Source of the DNA: Gonapodya prolifera JEL478
Taxonomy: Eukaryota; Monoblepharomycota; Monoblepharidomycetes; Monoblepharidales; Gonapodyaceae
Length of the DNA stretch: 64,000 nucleotides
NCBI GenBank assembly: GCA_001574975.1
Contig: KQ965794.1
Location: forward strand, 177,057 to 241,056
Direction of reading: 5' to 3'
Position numbers and translations under genes: made by a program. Below are positions 22,732 to 36,386 of the stretch, in pieces. Position 1 is the first letter of the stretch. Every line of letters starts with the position of its first letter. The notes below the pieces were generated by a model. That model was not told the origin of the DNA, made no database searches, and saw only the letters and a program-made list of their open reading frames with translations.

Positions 22732-25700
22732 ATGGCCCTCGCAGCTCACGACGCTCCATCTCTCGTCGCGCACGTCGCATACGCGCTCTCGGACGCGGTC
22801 ATCGTAGCGACTTCGGATCCCCCGGCGAAAAGACTCCTCAAGTCCCTCGACGCATGGGCTGGAAAGCCCGGCTTTAACCCATCGTCAAAGCGCTTCAACG
22901 CCCACGGCGAACAATCCCGGGTCATCCGCCTCACTGCACCAACCCACCACCTCTCGTCCTCCATCCACTCCCTCGCCGCCGAGTCGAAGTACGCCTCGGT
23001 CGTGGTTGAGTCGTCGGACGTCCCGGGGCTCCGCCCAACCCTCGCCAACCTCGCCTCGGCCCGCGTTCCCGGGGTCTTTGTTGTGCTCGTTGGCCACGAC
23101 CAGCCGCCGGCTTCGTTCAAAGTCCCCTCGCTCGCTGTCGCCTCGGACGACGAGGATGAGCACGTGCCCTCGGCTCACACCAACGGACACGCCAACGGGC
23201 ACGGACACACCAACGGACACGCCGGAAACGGTCACGCCACTCAGTTGGACGACCACTCCGAATCCGACCCATCCTCCCCCTCAACACCAACCGTCTCTAT
23301 CCCTCCATTCCACCTCGCCCTCCCCATTCCATCCCTCCGCCCCTCCTCTCTTGCCTCTCTGCACGACCACCTTGTCCTCGCCCACCTTGCTTCGCTCGCC
23401 TCCCGCACGCCTTTCGCTGTCCTCGTCGACCCCGCCGTGTGGGCAGCTTACGCGACCTACGTGCCGACTTTGTCCGCCGCAAAGTTTGCCCAAATCATGG
23501 CAGTAGAGAACCACGCGAGGGAAAGGAAGGAGGGTCAGGCGGCCCTTAAGATATCCGCCGAGGCTGGAGGGGCCTACTTGGCGGTTGCACATGGTGAGTT
23601 CTGAGATTGGGTAACGCAGCAGGAGTGTTGCACGAACGGAAGGACGAGGGGAGGATTTTCTCCATAAATGCGTCACTTGGAAGTTGTTAACTTCAAATAT
23701 GGAGGAGCGAATCCTTCGAGGGTCCGGGTTTGCGGACGAAAAACGACAGGAACAAAGCCAGAGCATTTCTCTCTATGTCACCACTCTCCTTCAATGATCC
23801 AACTAACTCTGTATTCCTTAGACGGACCCGCCCCACCCACTCCCTCCGCCTCGCTCGGCCACATTCGTGCCGCGCTGTTCCCGAGCCCGGCCTCCTCCTC
23901 CGCCCCTGCGTGGATCCCCCTGCGACGCCCCGTCGGTCCTGCGCGGACCGCCCTCATTGTCCACGGTGGAGCCGCCGAGACGGCCCTCGACTGGGCTCGA
24001 GAACACAACAACAAGGGTGTCCTTGTTGCCGCCGTGGAGGTCGGTGGAGAAGCTGGCATGGAGGCCGTGAAGGGGCTGGCGGAAGCCTTGAGGGGTGTGG
24101 AAAAGGTTGTGGTAGTGGAGGATGGGTTTGGCGGAGTCCACGAGTCGTTGAGGTGAGTACAAAGAGCAACAAGTTTTACTTCGTAAGACGCTATCAACGA
24201 TTTATCTCCCCGTCCGTCCCCTTCCAGCCTCGCTCTGGCCTCCTTAACTCCTCGTCCCTCCCCATTCCCCTCTGTGCACCGTGCACGCGCTCTGCATGTG
24301 GAGGGTGCATCAGACGTGGACGCGTTTGTGGAGCACGTGGGTTGTAATCCCTCTGTTATTGCCTCTGCATCAATCATTACAAGCTTTTCCCCACCAGACC
24401 CTCGCCGGCACTCCACCAAACCACCTTGGCCACGCACACCCTGTGTCGGTCCCGGCGGGCTCGCATCCGGCACCCCTGCATCCCTACCTCTCCATCCTCC
24501 ACCGTGTCCACCCGACTACCTTGGTGCTTCCCGCCCCGGGGACGCCTTCTGTGTTCGCTCTGGGTGCCTCAGTCGCCCACGTTGCGCGGTGGCGTGCGGC
24601 GGCTAAGGCGGCCCGTGAGGCTGCGAGCAGCAAGGGCGGAGAGGTGGAAAGTGTGATCAGAGAGTGGCAGGAGGGCGCGGACGAAGCCGGTGGCGCCGAG
24701 AGGCTGAAAAAAGTGGAGGCTGTGTTGGGAAAGCACAGTGCACAAGGAGTCGTAGAGGCAGTGAGAGAGCTCGGGGGTCGGGCGGGATTGGAGAGGCCAG
24801 CGTGGTGGATCGTGGGGGTTGAGGGTGAGGACAGGTGGGTTTCATGATTCAGGGTGGCTGCTAGAGCGGTGCGGAATGCCGTGTATCGAAGTTCATAGTT
24901 GCTGACACGTGGCCGATCTCCCTAAAGCTCTGACCCATCCACCGCTCTGCACACTCTCCTTGCCTCGGGCCTTCCCATCAAGCTCCTCCTCCTGACCACG
25001 ACCCCAATCGACCCGTCAGCTCTTATCCGCCCCAAGGACATCGCGCTCCCCGCCCTCCTGCACGGCACAGCGTATGTCGCATCCACGTCGCACTCGGCCA
25101 ACCCCGTGCATGCTCATGACGCCGTCGCGGAGGCAGCGGCCTTCCCAGGTCCCGCTGTCGTTGTGGCGTACGAGCCCAAACTCGCTAAGCGAAGCGAGGG
25201 CGTCAAGGAGGCCAAGAAGGGAGTGGAAGAGGGCTACTGGCCATTGTACAGGTGGGACCCGAGAGGCGACGGCAAGTGGAAGCTGGAAGCAGGAAAAATA
25301 AGCCGACAGGTCGAGAAGTGGTTGGGAAGGGAGGAGCAGTTAAGGTGGGTACAATCTCTGGGGCTCATTGTATTTGTTTCTCTTAACATACGCACTGTTC
25401 TTTCCAGTCTGCTTTCGAAACCCAAACCGGACCTGCCTGCTTCGTTCGCCTCCTCGCTGGAGAAGGACCTCACCCACGCGGCTTCTGCTGCGTCAGCTCG
25501 AGCTTACGAGCGCCTGATGGCTTCTCTGTCGGCAACCCCTTTGCTTATTCTCTACGGATCAGACAATGGCGCAGCTTCAAGTGTTGCCAAGAGGATCGCT
25601 GCCCAGGGGCGCAAGTTCAAGTTCGCCCCCCGCATCGCCGCGGCGGACGAGGTGCCCATTGAGAGCGTGGTTGAGGCCCGCAAGGTGGTTTACGTGGTGT

Positions 25701-28175
25701 CCACAGCGGGACAGGGCGAGTTCCCGGCCAATGCCAAAGAAACCTGGAAGGCCATCGCAAAATCGAAGAAAGACGAGTTCGCGTGGGGTGATGTGGAGTT
25801 CTCGGTCTTTGGAATGGGTGATTCGGCTTACTGGGGCAAAGGGACTGTCGAGAGCGAAAAGTACTTTGCAAAGTCCGGTAAAGACTTGCACGAGAAGCTC
25901 GTGGCCCTCGGGGCGAAGCCTTTGACGCAATGTGGACTTGGCGATGATCAGGCAGCCGACGGTGAGTCTTGAATTACGTCTTGCAGATGGACATGGTTGG
26001 CGAAAATTCCTTGCACGTCAAACAGGTTACCTGACTGCCTTCCAGACCTGGTCTGTTGACCTATGGACATCATTGGGTGTGGAAGGTGTAGGTCCCGAGG
26101 CAGAGCCGGCAGTAGCACCTGATGACTCGATCAAGGAGGCCAGCAACTTCTTGAGGGGGTCCATTAAGGAGAGCTTGGCTGACGAGACAACGGGAGCTGT
26201 AGCCGAACTGGACACTAAAATGATGAAATTCCACGGGATTTATCAACAAGATGGTGTGTAGGCGGGGTTTAGGGCACTCTTGTTTGCACAAAATGGACGA
26301 TCCTTTTTCTTTTGTACCTAGACCGAGACATCCGCGATTCCCGCAAGCACGAAGGTCTCGAGCCCGCCTTTTCATTCATGATCCGTGTCCGCCTTCCTGG
26401 AGGTGTCTCCACCCCCGAGCAGTGGCTTGCAATGGACAAGATTGCTGACGAGCGTGCCAACGGAACGCTCAAGATTACCACTCGGCAGACTTTCCAGCTG
26501 CATGGTGTGGTAAAGCACAACCTCAAGAAGGCGATGCAGGGGATCAACAGTGCCTTGATGGATACCATCGCGGCTTGCGGTGGGTGGTGGAGCCATTGTC
26601 TCCAACATTTTGACGTACAGCTGACTGTTTTCGACGTCTGCAGGTGACGTCAACCGTAACGTGACGTGCAACCCAAACCCCTACCAGACTGAGTTCCACC
26701 ATGAAGCGTACGAGTTCTCCAAAAAGTTCAGCGAGGCTCTGCTCCCGCGCACCAACGCCTACCACGAGATCTGGCTCGACAAGACGCTCGTGGCCACCAC
26801 GCAAGAGGAGGAAGAGCCGTTCTACGGAGCCAGTGAGATTTCTTTTGCTTCATGTGATGTGTTCCGGTGGCTCATACCGTTTTGGCAGCCTACCTTCCCC
26901 GCAAGTTCAAGTGCGCCGTTGCCATCCCGCCCAACAATGATGTCGACATCTTTACCAACGACCTTGGATTCGTCGGTATCATCGAGCACGGCAAACTCGT
27001 TGGGTTCAACCTCACTGTTGGTGGTGGAATGGGTGCTACTCACGGCAACAAGAAGACCTACCCGAGGCTGGGAGACGTCTTGGGATACGTGAGCAAGGAG
27101 CACGCCATTGCGGCCGGAAAGGAGGTGATTGCCGTTCAAAGGGATTATGGTGACAGAACCAACCGGAAGGTGAGAGGAGATTGCGGGTGTTTGTGCCGTT
27201 TTTTGCGACTAAACTTTGGGCCCAACACAGCACGCCCGTCTCAAATACACGATCGATGACCGAGGACTCGACTGGTTCAGGGGTGAGGTTGAGAAGAGGT
27301 TGGGCTTCAAACTCCAACCCGCCAAGCCCTTCGAGTTCACCGAGAACGGCGACCGCTTCGGCTGGACCAGCAACTACGACGGTACACATAACTTCTGCCT
27401 GTTCATTGAGAACGGCCGTGTCCACGATGTTGATGGCTTCCCCATGAAGACTGCTCTGCGCGAGCTCGCCGGGTGGCATAAGGGCGACTTCCGCCTCACC
27501 ACCAACCAGCATCTCATCATTTCGCGCATCTCGAACGCCGAGAAGCCCAAATTCGAGCAGTGGCTGGCCAAGTACCCGCAGTTCGACCCGAAGAAATACT
27601 CCGGTGCTCGACTCTTTGCTGCCGCCTGGTATGTTATGCGGCCACGTTTCTTTCGGGGGGCTCACATACTAACCATGGAAACGTTCCATAGTGTTGCGCT
27701 GCCAACATGCGCTCTGGCGTTTGCCGAGAGTGAGCGGTATCTTCCCCACTTGGTTACCAAGCTGGAGAACGTGTTGGAAGAGTCTGGGCTTCGCAATGAC
27801 GCGATTGTCATTCGCATGACAGGTGAGTTTCGTTTAATGAGTGAAATACTCCAGGAATATATCCTCAGTGCATCTTTCCCCTCGTCTCTAGGTTGCCCCA
27901 ACGGATGTGCTCGACCTTACAATGCCGAGCTGGCGTTTGTGGGCAAAGCACCAGGATCGTACAACGTGCTGATGGGCGGTGCGTTCAACGGGAGCCGACT
28001 TGCGAAACTATACAAGGAGTCTCTGGGTGAGGAGGAGATTCTCAAGGAGCTGACGCCGATTATCAAGCGGTACGCTCTGGAGCGGAAGAGCGGCGAGAAG
28101 TTTGGGGACTTTGTCATCAGGGCCGGTTACGTCAAGAGGGTCGTTGTTGCCAAGACGGACTTCCACGATTTTTGA
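22732..28175 (+). CDS. MET5: Sulfite reductase (NADPH) hemoprotein beta subunit
   Basis: This enzyme carries out the six-electron reduction of sulfite to sulfide in sulfate assimilation. Thirteen exons (22732-23593, 23822-24152, 24228-24336, 24398-24834, 24928-25344, 25408-25961, 26026-26253, 26322-26579, 26644-26832, 26889-27169, 27231-27628, 27692-27822, 27892-28175) give 1492 residues with every junction in frame. The order is the fungal one: a pyruvate-oxidoreductase-like N-terminal half, a flavodoxin-like domain ([12 protein letters not shown], about 760-905), then the two sulfite reductase repeats. The siroheme/4Fe-4S cysteines are at 1355, 1361, 1400 and 1404 (CVALPTC and CPNGC). A His-Asn-Gly-rich linker sits at about 148-170. 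The gene looks intact and full length. Confidence 0.95.
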
Positions 28176-28874
28176 AGTAGACGTCTGCGAGAAGGAAATG
28201 GAAAAGGATTTTAGACACACCACTTGTCTGGGTTGTGCACAGCTTGCAATCTCGGCGTTGAAAAATACATAGATATACTACGACACTGTGGCATGTCTGT
28301 CATCATATAATACGAGGCAATTTCGGAGCTTACTACTCTATCAAAAGACGTGGAACAATGAAAAATGTTATAAAAATGCACGACAAGCATGTGCTATGTG
28401 TCGCCATACAAATTTTTCAAAAAGGTGATGCGAGGAGTCCCCAAGAATGTCACACCGAGCTTCACATTCCTTTTGCTTTGATGTTGCACTGACTGCACCG
28501 CTTGTGAATACACTTGGGGACACACGGTCTTCGAGATTGTGTAGGCACAAAAGAACTGAGGGTACATGTACACACACAGGCCGGCACGAGAGAAGATTGC
28601 GAAAAACAAAAGAAAGACATCCTGGAGATTCCCCCTTCGTTTTCTCGAGCGATCTCTTGTTTTGGGACCGGGGCCAAAAAATGTGGCGCGAGTAGAGAGT
28701 TCATTCGGCCAAACCCAATATATTATCGTTTCTGGTAGATATACACACATCCAGCCAATCTTCTATATCCGCGAACAACTTGCTAGGATTCCCCAGTCCC
28801 AATCAGTTCTCTCCACCGCGCGGGCCTGCTCTCAAGAAACGCTTTACCCTTTCCGGAAACACGATCCTGTCGAC
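28176..28874. other. Intergenic promoter region between MET5 and the DUF2235 gene
   Basis: About 700 bases, AT-richer than the flanking exons. No gene is seen; it holds the MET5 3' end and the DUF2235 promoter. Confidence 0.45.
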
Positions 28875-31800
28875 ATGGCGTCTGCAACCGACGCAACGTC
28901 TATCCCAATCCTGTCTCATTTCGAGTACGGCAAAGGGAAGGACACCCTCCAGCCCGCTGCAAAGGACACGAAGCCGCCTGGCACTCGCGACTACGTGCCA
29001 TACGATTTCCCTCCTCCAAATGTCCAGTACGAGCAGCACATGCCGATCGACTTTATCGAGAAAATGCCACCTCCTCCAGCAGAGTGGCGGAAACAGATTG
29101 ACTACAACGCTCAGGGAATGCCCTTCTGTCGGGACTGCAAAGAGTACCACTTCCCGCGACGTTACAGTTGAGTTTTCGCGTGAAGTTCAGTGCAAAACTG
29201 CTCATGTTTTTCGCCACATGTCATTCAAATGCTCACGGTACCGTTTTCGTAGTTATATGTGCCGATGGAACATGGGAGAGACCCGATGGTTCGTTCCACC
29301 ACAAACTGCACTTTTGGCGATGACAATCCTCAGTGACATGCCAAAACCAATGTAAATCTATCACAGGCAGCATGCAAGACGACGCCGACGTTCTCCAAAT
29401 GCACTCCATCCCTTCCAACATTGCCAAAATCGCGCTCATGACGCGCAACGGCATCATCCCGGACAAGGCGCCCTACAATATTTCGGGCGGCAGCAACGCC
29501 AAGGAGCTGTTGCCTCAGTACCGCGAGCAGATCGTGTTTTATCGCAATGGGGTCGGATCCACAGGAAATAAACTCGCGTCCATCGTGGCCGGTGCGACGG
29601 GGCGTGGGAAGTTTGGCTTGGATGACCAGTTGAAGGATTGCTACAGGGTATGTCATTTGTCATATTCCTCTCTTCTTTTGCGACTGGGTCACGATTCAAT
29701 CCAAAGTTTCTGTGCGAGAACTACTGCTCGGCAACGTCAGACGAAGTGTTCTTGTTTGGGTTCTCGCGGGGCGCGTACTGCGTGCGCTCGCTCACGGCGT
29801 GGATTTACAACTGCGGCATCCTCAGGCGGGAGAACGCTTATAAGCTCGAGGACTCGTTCAAGCTGTTCAGGCGGTCGGATTTGAAGGCGAGGCCGGGGCT
29901 TCTGGAGTCGCAATTGTTCATGTGAGCGCCTCAGGTCAACCCTGCTTTGATTGGGAGAGCTCCTACCTAATCCTGATCCTGATGTGCAGTAAAACGTGGT
30001 CGCACCACTTCCCAGGTATGCCTCACCTCGTATCGCGTAAGATGAATCACCAAGCCCTGAAATATTCATGTAGATCGACATGGTATTTCTGCTCTTGATC
30101 GATACGTCACCGAGAAGCGAAAGAAATCTGGTGGCATGAGCGCATATGCCCGGTGAGATTAATGGTTTTGACGAAGTTTACTCTCACCATGTCACATATA
30201 AACCGCTATGCTATGCCAGATCGGCGGCGTCAGAAATCGGAGCCAGGCTTGCGGTGCTCGTTACTCCAGTACACTTTCTGGGGGTGTTCGACACAGTTGG
30301 TGCCATCGCCGGTCCACCTTCATTCAGGTAGGTAGCCCTCTCCCTACTATCAATTTAACAATGAATCATACGTAACTTGGGATCTTCAAACTAAGCGTTC
30401 GAACGGGGATCAACACCAGGATGATAAAGAAGGAGGTAACAAAGCTTGGACGACAAATGACGACATTGGACGAGGAAGCTCTGCCAAAACCGTACGTTAA
30501 AATTGGTTGATAGGAAATGCTTTTGGTTCTGACGTCTATTTTTTTGTTTGCAGAGGTACAGCGACTCCAACTCCTGAGAAGAGTGATGGGTCGAAACCAA
30601 CCGGAAAGCCGAAAGCTTCGTGAGTTGTCAAACAACTTGTGCACAGCACCATTATTTACTCTTGACATTGCATGCCTCAGTGCTGCACCGGAACCGGAGA
30701 AAGACATCAAGCATCGAACTTTTGTGAGTCGCTGAAACTGTTTTCCGTTTCAACTTACAGACCAGACCACTCAAATGCAATTTCTAGAGTAATGTGGAGC
30801 TTGCTTACAACACAATCCACGCCCGTCACGCTCTTGCTATGACCGAGCGAAGGTCTACTTTTGAGCCATCGATTTGGCAGTTGGATCCCGACCGCCAGAA
30901 GTTCTATCGGGATGTCCTGGGGCTCACTTGCAAACAAGGTGAGATGATTTCACAGCGGAGGCTCAGATCCAAAGCAAGCTCCTAACGTTTCAAACATCAA
31001 TTCCAAGTGTGGTTTTTGGGGGACCACTCCGACATTGGCGGAGGCTGGAGGGAAGAGGGATTATCGGATATACCCCTCCGATGGATGATGACAGAAGCGC
31101 AGCGATACGGTCTTTACCTCAACGTGAAATGTGGGTGCAATGAATTGTGATCAAATGAAGACTGCGCTGACAGTTTTCTCCAGATGTTTACCTGCACCCT
31201 GCCCTCTATGATCTGCCTGGCCTGAAAGTTGACAAGTCTACCCTTGAGCGCTTCAAGAACGTCAAAGACGGGGATATGATCAATCCGCTGCTCACAGATT
31301 CAGCCACCCCCATTCAGAACAGTACCATAGAGCAGGCGCAACAAGACAGGAAGAGACGACTTTTCAGGTACATTAAAAAGGCAGGCGCCAGTGATCCGGC
31401 AAAGCTGTCTGTCTTGTCTCGGACAGTCTACAATACAACGTTGTGGAATTCTATCCCATTGACCACGAAATTCCAGCCTACGGCCAAGGAATTCCAATTC
31501 AAGCTTCCTGACGACTTTGTCGAGAGAAGAATAAGATGGATTCCCCACAAGCAAAGTTGGTTTCCTACATGTAGGAATTTTTGATCATTCTTGTACTCAT
31601 CCATTTGCGACACAGGTCATCGAGATTGGTGGGGTCTGTCCGAACTTCTCATGGCTGGGAATAACGGATATCGATGGCGATGCATTTGGGTGCCACCGTA
31701 TCGAGTGGACGGCGGGTGGAAGCTGTGGGATGACAAAAAGCGGCGATCAGTCCACCATCGCCCAGGATTCGAGCCGGCCTCTGAGAAGCTCACCTTGGAC

Positions 31801-32744
31801 GTTACTTTGAATACGTCGATCCCTGACGGTGCCCGGGCCGCTGAAGATGATGAGTACGTCGTTTCGTCGTTTATTCATACATGTACCGTCACTCATCTCT
31901 TTGTTTCAGTCCTGAATCATATCCAGATGACTACGAGCCGGTAAGCGGTCATTTAATATTGAATACAAGCGATCACAACTCACCATTTCCCTATTCCAGG
32001 TGGGCATGTCTGTCCACGACAGTGTACGTGCAATGGTCATGGATCAAGGCGGTGACAACGACTTTGTTCTTCCATGGTTTGATCGCACCATTGACGCGGA
32101 TGATACTGAACCTACTGGGTGGAAGGGACGGCTCAAGAAGACTTTGATGGATGTGTCCGAAAATCTCCCGGGATATCGTTCACACGGAGCGGAGTTCCTC
32201 AAAGACCTACGTGACTACTTTAATAGCGACAGCCGCGTGCAGCCCGAGCATTCATTTTACCTGAGAGAGTCGTTCTTTGACATCGTTGAGGATTTGGAGG
32301 ACGCTGACAAAACTCCTGCCAAGGAAACCGGTAATTTTTTTGGAATAATACCAAACCCGTTGGAATATATCTCACTTTGTCTCAGTTGCAGGTGGAAGTA
32401 AAGACACCACGCGGGACTTGGCTCGTCGCAATTCGGACCCCGGGCACGGTTTGACCTCTGCCAAACCCACCAAGTCTCGCGCGCCGGCTCGTGTCAAAAA
32501 GTTTTTGAAAGAGGGCCGTCTCGGAACCGACTTTTTGGATTCTCAGAGGCTTGGCAATCGTCAGGAAACTGGCACGTTCGAGGATCATTCGGACGACGAA
32601 GGCGATGATGATTCGGGAGAGGAATCGCCAGTCCGCAAGGCCGACCAGGGTGACAGTATCGTGTTGCAGGAACGGAAGCCCAAGTCAGTCAAGAGCGACG
32701 GGATTGACGGCAAGCGGTTCGCGCAAACGATGCCGTCGGCGTGA
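28875..32744 (+). CDS. DUF2235 alpha/beta-hydrolase (Tle1-like catalytic domain)
   Basis: DUF2235 is an alpha/beta-hydrolase family that also includes bacterial Tle1 phospholipases; the fungal substrates are unknown. Seventeen exons close into 946 residues: 28875-29166, 29253-29288, 29367-29647, 29707-29921, 29990-30015, 30074-30152, 30220-30327, 30396-30491, 30554-30619, 30681-30723, 30788-30938, 31008-31130, 31184-31555, 31616-31853, 31910-31940, 32000-32330, 32392-32744. The domain opens with ICADGTWERPDG. The putative nucleophile is Ser223 in FGFSRGA, the acid is Asp334 in GVFDTVGA, and the base is His471 in GDHSDIGGG. A CRDCKEYHFPRRY segment precedes the domain. The C-terminal 180 residues are charged and probably disordered. 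No signal peptide or membrane span is evident, so a cytosolic role is likely. Confidence 0.9.
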
Positions 32745-33114
32745 TATGATATTTATGGTATGGTCGTATGGTGGATCACGTATTTATTGGGAGGGATGGT
32801 CAGCTATGGATCCGATTTCCTTGCAGAGATAATGAAAACGAACTTTTTATTTTACACAAGCTTGCAGTCGTGGCTTCTGGATATTTGGTTATAGTTTTGG
32901 GACGTTATTTATGATTCGAAAAACCGTGGGAAGGTCATGTAATCACGTGATCTTCCTGTATCTAAATGCTCGATGTACAAATTTCTAAGCGGTGCAACAC
33001 ACTACGTCGCTACTTTTTCGTGGTTAATACAACAACCGAGTGAGGAGATTTTCGCTGCGAAGTAGCCGATGTGTCACAATGAAAGCTTCCAGTGCTGTGC
33101 GTAACACCTTTATC
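32745..33114. other. Convergent 3' region between the DUF2235 gene and SER33
   Basis: About 370 AT-rich bases with no gene seen. Confidence 0.45.
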
Positions 33115-35831
33115 TCACCTTATTTCCGTGATGCTCTTGCTGATGCGCCCCAGCTCTTCTTCCCTGTCAAGTGTTATGTCCGCAACTAGGTAGGCGACTT
33201 CGCCCCGCGAGTCGCACGTCTGCTTGTCGATCTGGTACTCTGAGAGGATCTTGTTGATTTGCTAGTGTCCAATCTCGTCAGGTCTGGTGTACCATCATTT
33301 CAACAACCGAAACCAGCACGAACCTTCAACACTCCTGGCACGTTCCTGTGTACATTGACAACCCTGACGGCCATGGTTCCTTCCACCGGTGGGCGCAAGT
33401 CAACCTCAGGGAAGTTGACGGAGCCTGCGGTGGACCCAAAGTTGAGGTACTTTGTCAATGCGGTGGCGACTTCGACACCAATGGCTGACTGGGCCTCTTC
33501 CGTCGATCCACCTGGACAATAAAAATTACGGAGTGCGGTTGGGGCGGGTCAGGGATGATGACGTGGAGAGTGATAGGTGATACGAGACAACAGGGGTGCG
33601 GATTAGGTATGGTGAGCATCAACCCGTTTCCCCACTCCCCACGACGACACCCACCGATATGCGGCGTCAACATCGTGTTCGGACACCCAATGAGTTCCGT
33701 CTCAAACCCAGTCCCGTTCGCCGCGGGCTCCACGGGGAACACATCCACTGCAGCTCCCGCCAAATGTCCCTCCTTGAGCGCGGCAGCAAGCGCCTTGAGG
33801 TCAACAACGGTCCCCCTGCTCGCGTTGATGAGGTATGAGCCCTTCTTCATGAGCGCGATCTCCCTGGCGCCTATCATGTTCTTGGTCTCGGGAGTCTCGG
33901 GCACGTGGAGCGTGACAAAGTCGGCGCTCTTGAGGAGCTCCTCGAGCGTCGTGCACGAGCGTGCCACACCGAGCTGGACGAGGTGCACGATGTCGTACGA
34001 GAGGACTTGCATGCCCATGGCTTCGGCGAGGACAGAGAGTTGCGAGCCAATGTGCCCGTACCCGATGATGCCTATGCGTTTGCCCCGGAGTTCCCAGCAT
34101 TGCTGAGCGACCTGTGATGGTGGAAGCAAGTGTGTTCAGTGCATCTGGTGTTGAATCTCCGTGGAGCACAGTGGCCGCATCAAGTCCAGAGAGTAGAGAA
34201 TGCTTGCCATTTCCTCTTTCAGACGTGAGGTGCCAGTCGCCTCTACCATCTCCACCCACTCGCACCTCAGCCCCAGCGAAAGCGCACACCATAGCACTTC
34301 GCTTATTCGCACCACACCCTTATCCCGACCGACTACCCCCAACCCAACCCCCGACTACGCACCTTATTCCAAACACCGCCGTGCATCTCCTTGTTCCTGT
34401 CCCCAACCTGCCTCGCCAGCGCAATCATCTCGCCAATAACCATCTCGGCCACGGAGCGGGTGTTGGAGAAGGGGCTGTTGAATACGGCGATCTGGGGTGT
34501 GTGCGGTGTGGTGGTAGTGGTGGTTAGAATTGACAATTGTTGGGAATACGGAAGTCTCGATTCAGCGTCCTCCGCGTGGGCCACGTTGAAGGTGCTGTTT
34601 GATCAGGCCAGGAACGTGCCCCCCGGGTCAGGCTGACAAGGCAGACACACCCTTCTGAAGTGCCATGGTGGCAACAATCGCTTTCAATTCTCCTTGCGCC
34701 CCTTAAGAGCATGTTCCGTATCACAAGACGACAAGCCAAATCCAGAATTCCGAAAGGCCATAGCTCCCACACTCCCAATCCCATTCGCCATTCCCTTTGC
34801 CCCACTCAACCTTTGCCCCACTCTCGTTGCCCCATTCCCTTTGCACCGCCCCCTATCACCTCCTTCCACTTCCCACCACCATCTGCACCGCTCCCCAGGT
34901 CCCTTCTCCCCCCCAACCATGTACGCACCCCATGATTCGCCGCATAATCCAAATCGACCTGGTTGGTTCCAATACAGAAGCACCCGACGACGAGCAGCTT
35001 CGACGCCGAGCGGAGGACGTCGGCAGTCAGGTGGGTCTTGGAGCGGATGCCGAGCGCGTGCACGCCCGAGGCAAGCTTGGCTTTGAGCACGTCGGGCGGG
35101 AGCGCTTTGGGGTGGTGTTCGACCTGGGTGTGCGGTTGGGGGGGCGGGGGGGGGGGGGGGGGGGGGGGGGGNGGGGAAGGGAGGTACACGGTTAGAAAGG
35201 TAAGAAAGAGTAATAGGGGAGTGAGAGGGGAAAGGAATGAGGTCATTGGTCCTGGTTCCTGATGCCAGGCAGACTGGCTCATGTCCTGGTTCCCGACCTA
35301 TCGATACGGAGGGCCTCATGAGCCATCCAAGACTACAACAGCACCCAAAGTACTCCATAGAGTGCGAGTAAAATACCAAGAGGGTGCAATGGTCATCGGT
35401 CCATTCGTCCAAACAATGCCAAATGGCACGTATCACCGTCTGGCAAAGTGAGTACGGCCGAATCGGCCATTCCGGCAGAAGGATGACACACCGTGACGGA
35501 CTGCACTGTCAAGACGCTGGTCCGGTTCCCGTGCGGTGCGGGATGCGAGCACGCGCGCACAATATGTGTGTTTCTCAAGCGAACAACAGATGCTAACCTG
35601 GTACCCAGCAGCCTTGAACAAATTAACCGCCGTGCTGGAGACATTTTCGACGAGGAGGACCTTGATCTCGGAGGTGTCGAACGGTCTGAGAGACTTTGTG
35701 CGCCTGTGAGTTGGCGAGGTTGACAGGGAGTCGAGCGAGGACGCGAGGCCGTTGAGCGGCACGGAGGAGAAGAGCGTGGCTTCCTGCGTCGAGCCGCGCG
35801 CGTGGGATGGGATGGGGATGGGGTCTGCCAT
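33115..35831 (-). CDS. SER33: D-3-phosphoglycerate dehydrogenase
   Basis: The enzyme oxidises 3-phosphoglycerate with NAD, the first committed step of serine synthesis. Exons are 35598-35831, 34929-35123, 34363-34491, 33655-34111, 33324-33511 and 33115-33261, giving 449 residues in frame. Motifs seen are KTHLTADVL and GTNQVDLDYAANHG of the substrate domain, the Rossmann glycines in IGIIGYGHIGSQ, VTLHVPETPETKNMI, NASRGTVVDL with the catalytic-site arginine, and TPHIGGSTEEAQ. A C-terminal ACT-type regulatory domain follows (MAVRVVNVHRNVPGVL, EVAYLVADI), so serine feedback is plausible. Introns 1-3 are 474, 437 and 251 nt, far longer than usual here; intron 1 contains a poly-G run and an assembly N. 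Confidence 0.93.
35141..35176. repeat. Poly-G homopolymer with assembly N, inside SER33 intron 1
   Basis: More than 30 almost uninterrupted G residues with one N at 35172. The true length is not resolved by the assembly. Confidence 0.9.
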
Positions 35832-36386
35832 GCGTTTCTGAGTGGAAAGAAGTACTGCCTGCGTGTGTGCTGTGCCTCTCGAAATTCAGCCGGCCAATAA
35901 AAGAATTGGGACTGTATGGATCAAAAACGTCGGTCAGACAATGGGGAAGCAACAAAAGTGATGGTTTAGGCTCAGAACTCGTGAATAGCTGGACAGAGAA
36001 GGGCGATTCCGGAGCCAGCGAATGCCGCATGGTTTCCATTCACCAGAGTTACAGTCGCATCGTTTTCCTGAACGATAAAGAATACATCACTGTAGTAATG
36101 GCATATTGGTGGAGTGATGGGAGAGGTGGGCCGGGCACTTCACCACCTGAACTGTGGTCCACCCTCACCCGCACACCATGAGGTGAGCACACGCGATCCA
36201 CCAGAAACCACACGAAAACGAGATGCGCTAGACGGGATTCGAACGGGCGACGGGGTCGGCGCGATCGGAGTCACGGGCGGTGGTGGTGGGACGGGGCGGC
36301 GCACTCTGAGTCGGGCGACGGCGGCATACATTCGCAGGGTACGGTGGTGCCCGGCACATTTGCCCTGCCCGCGATTATCAGCAGCG
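35832..36386. other. Divergent promoter region between SER33 and the kinesin gene
   Basis: About 555 bases. It may also hold a short first exon of the kinesin gene, since an open frame continues upstream of the start chosen there. Confidence 0.4.

Noticed and set aside
36221-36300. tRNA-like words (GGGATTCGAAC) on the minus strand upstream of the kinesin gene
   Set aside because: The T-arm-like sequence has no matching acceptor stem, anticodon arm or D arm at the right distances.
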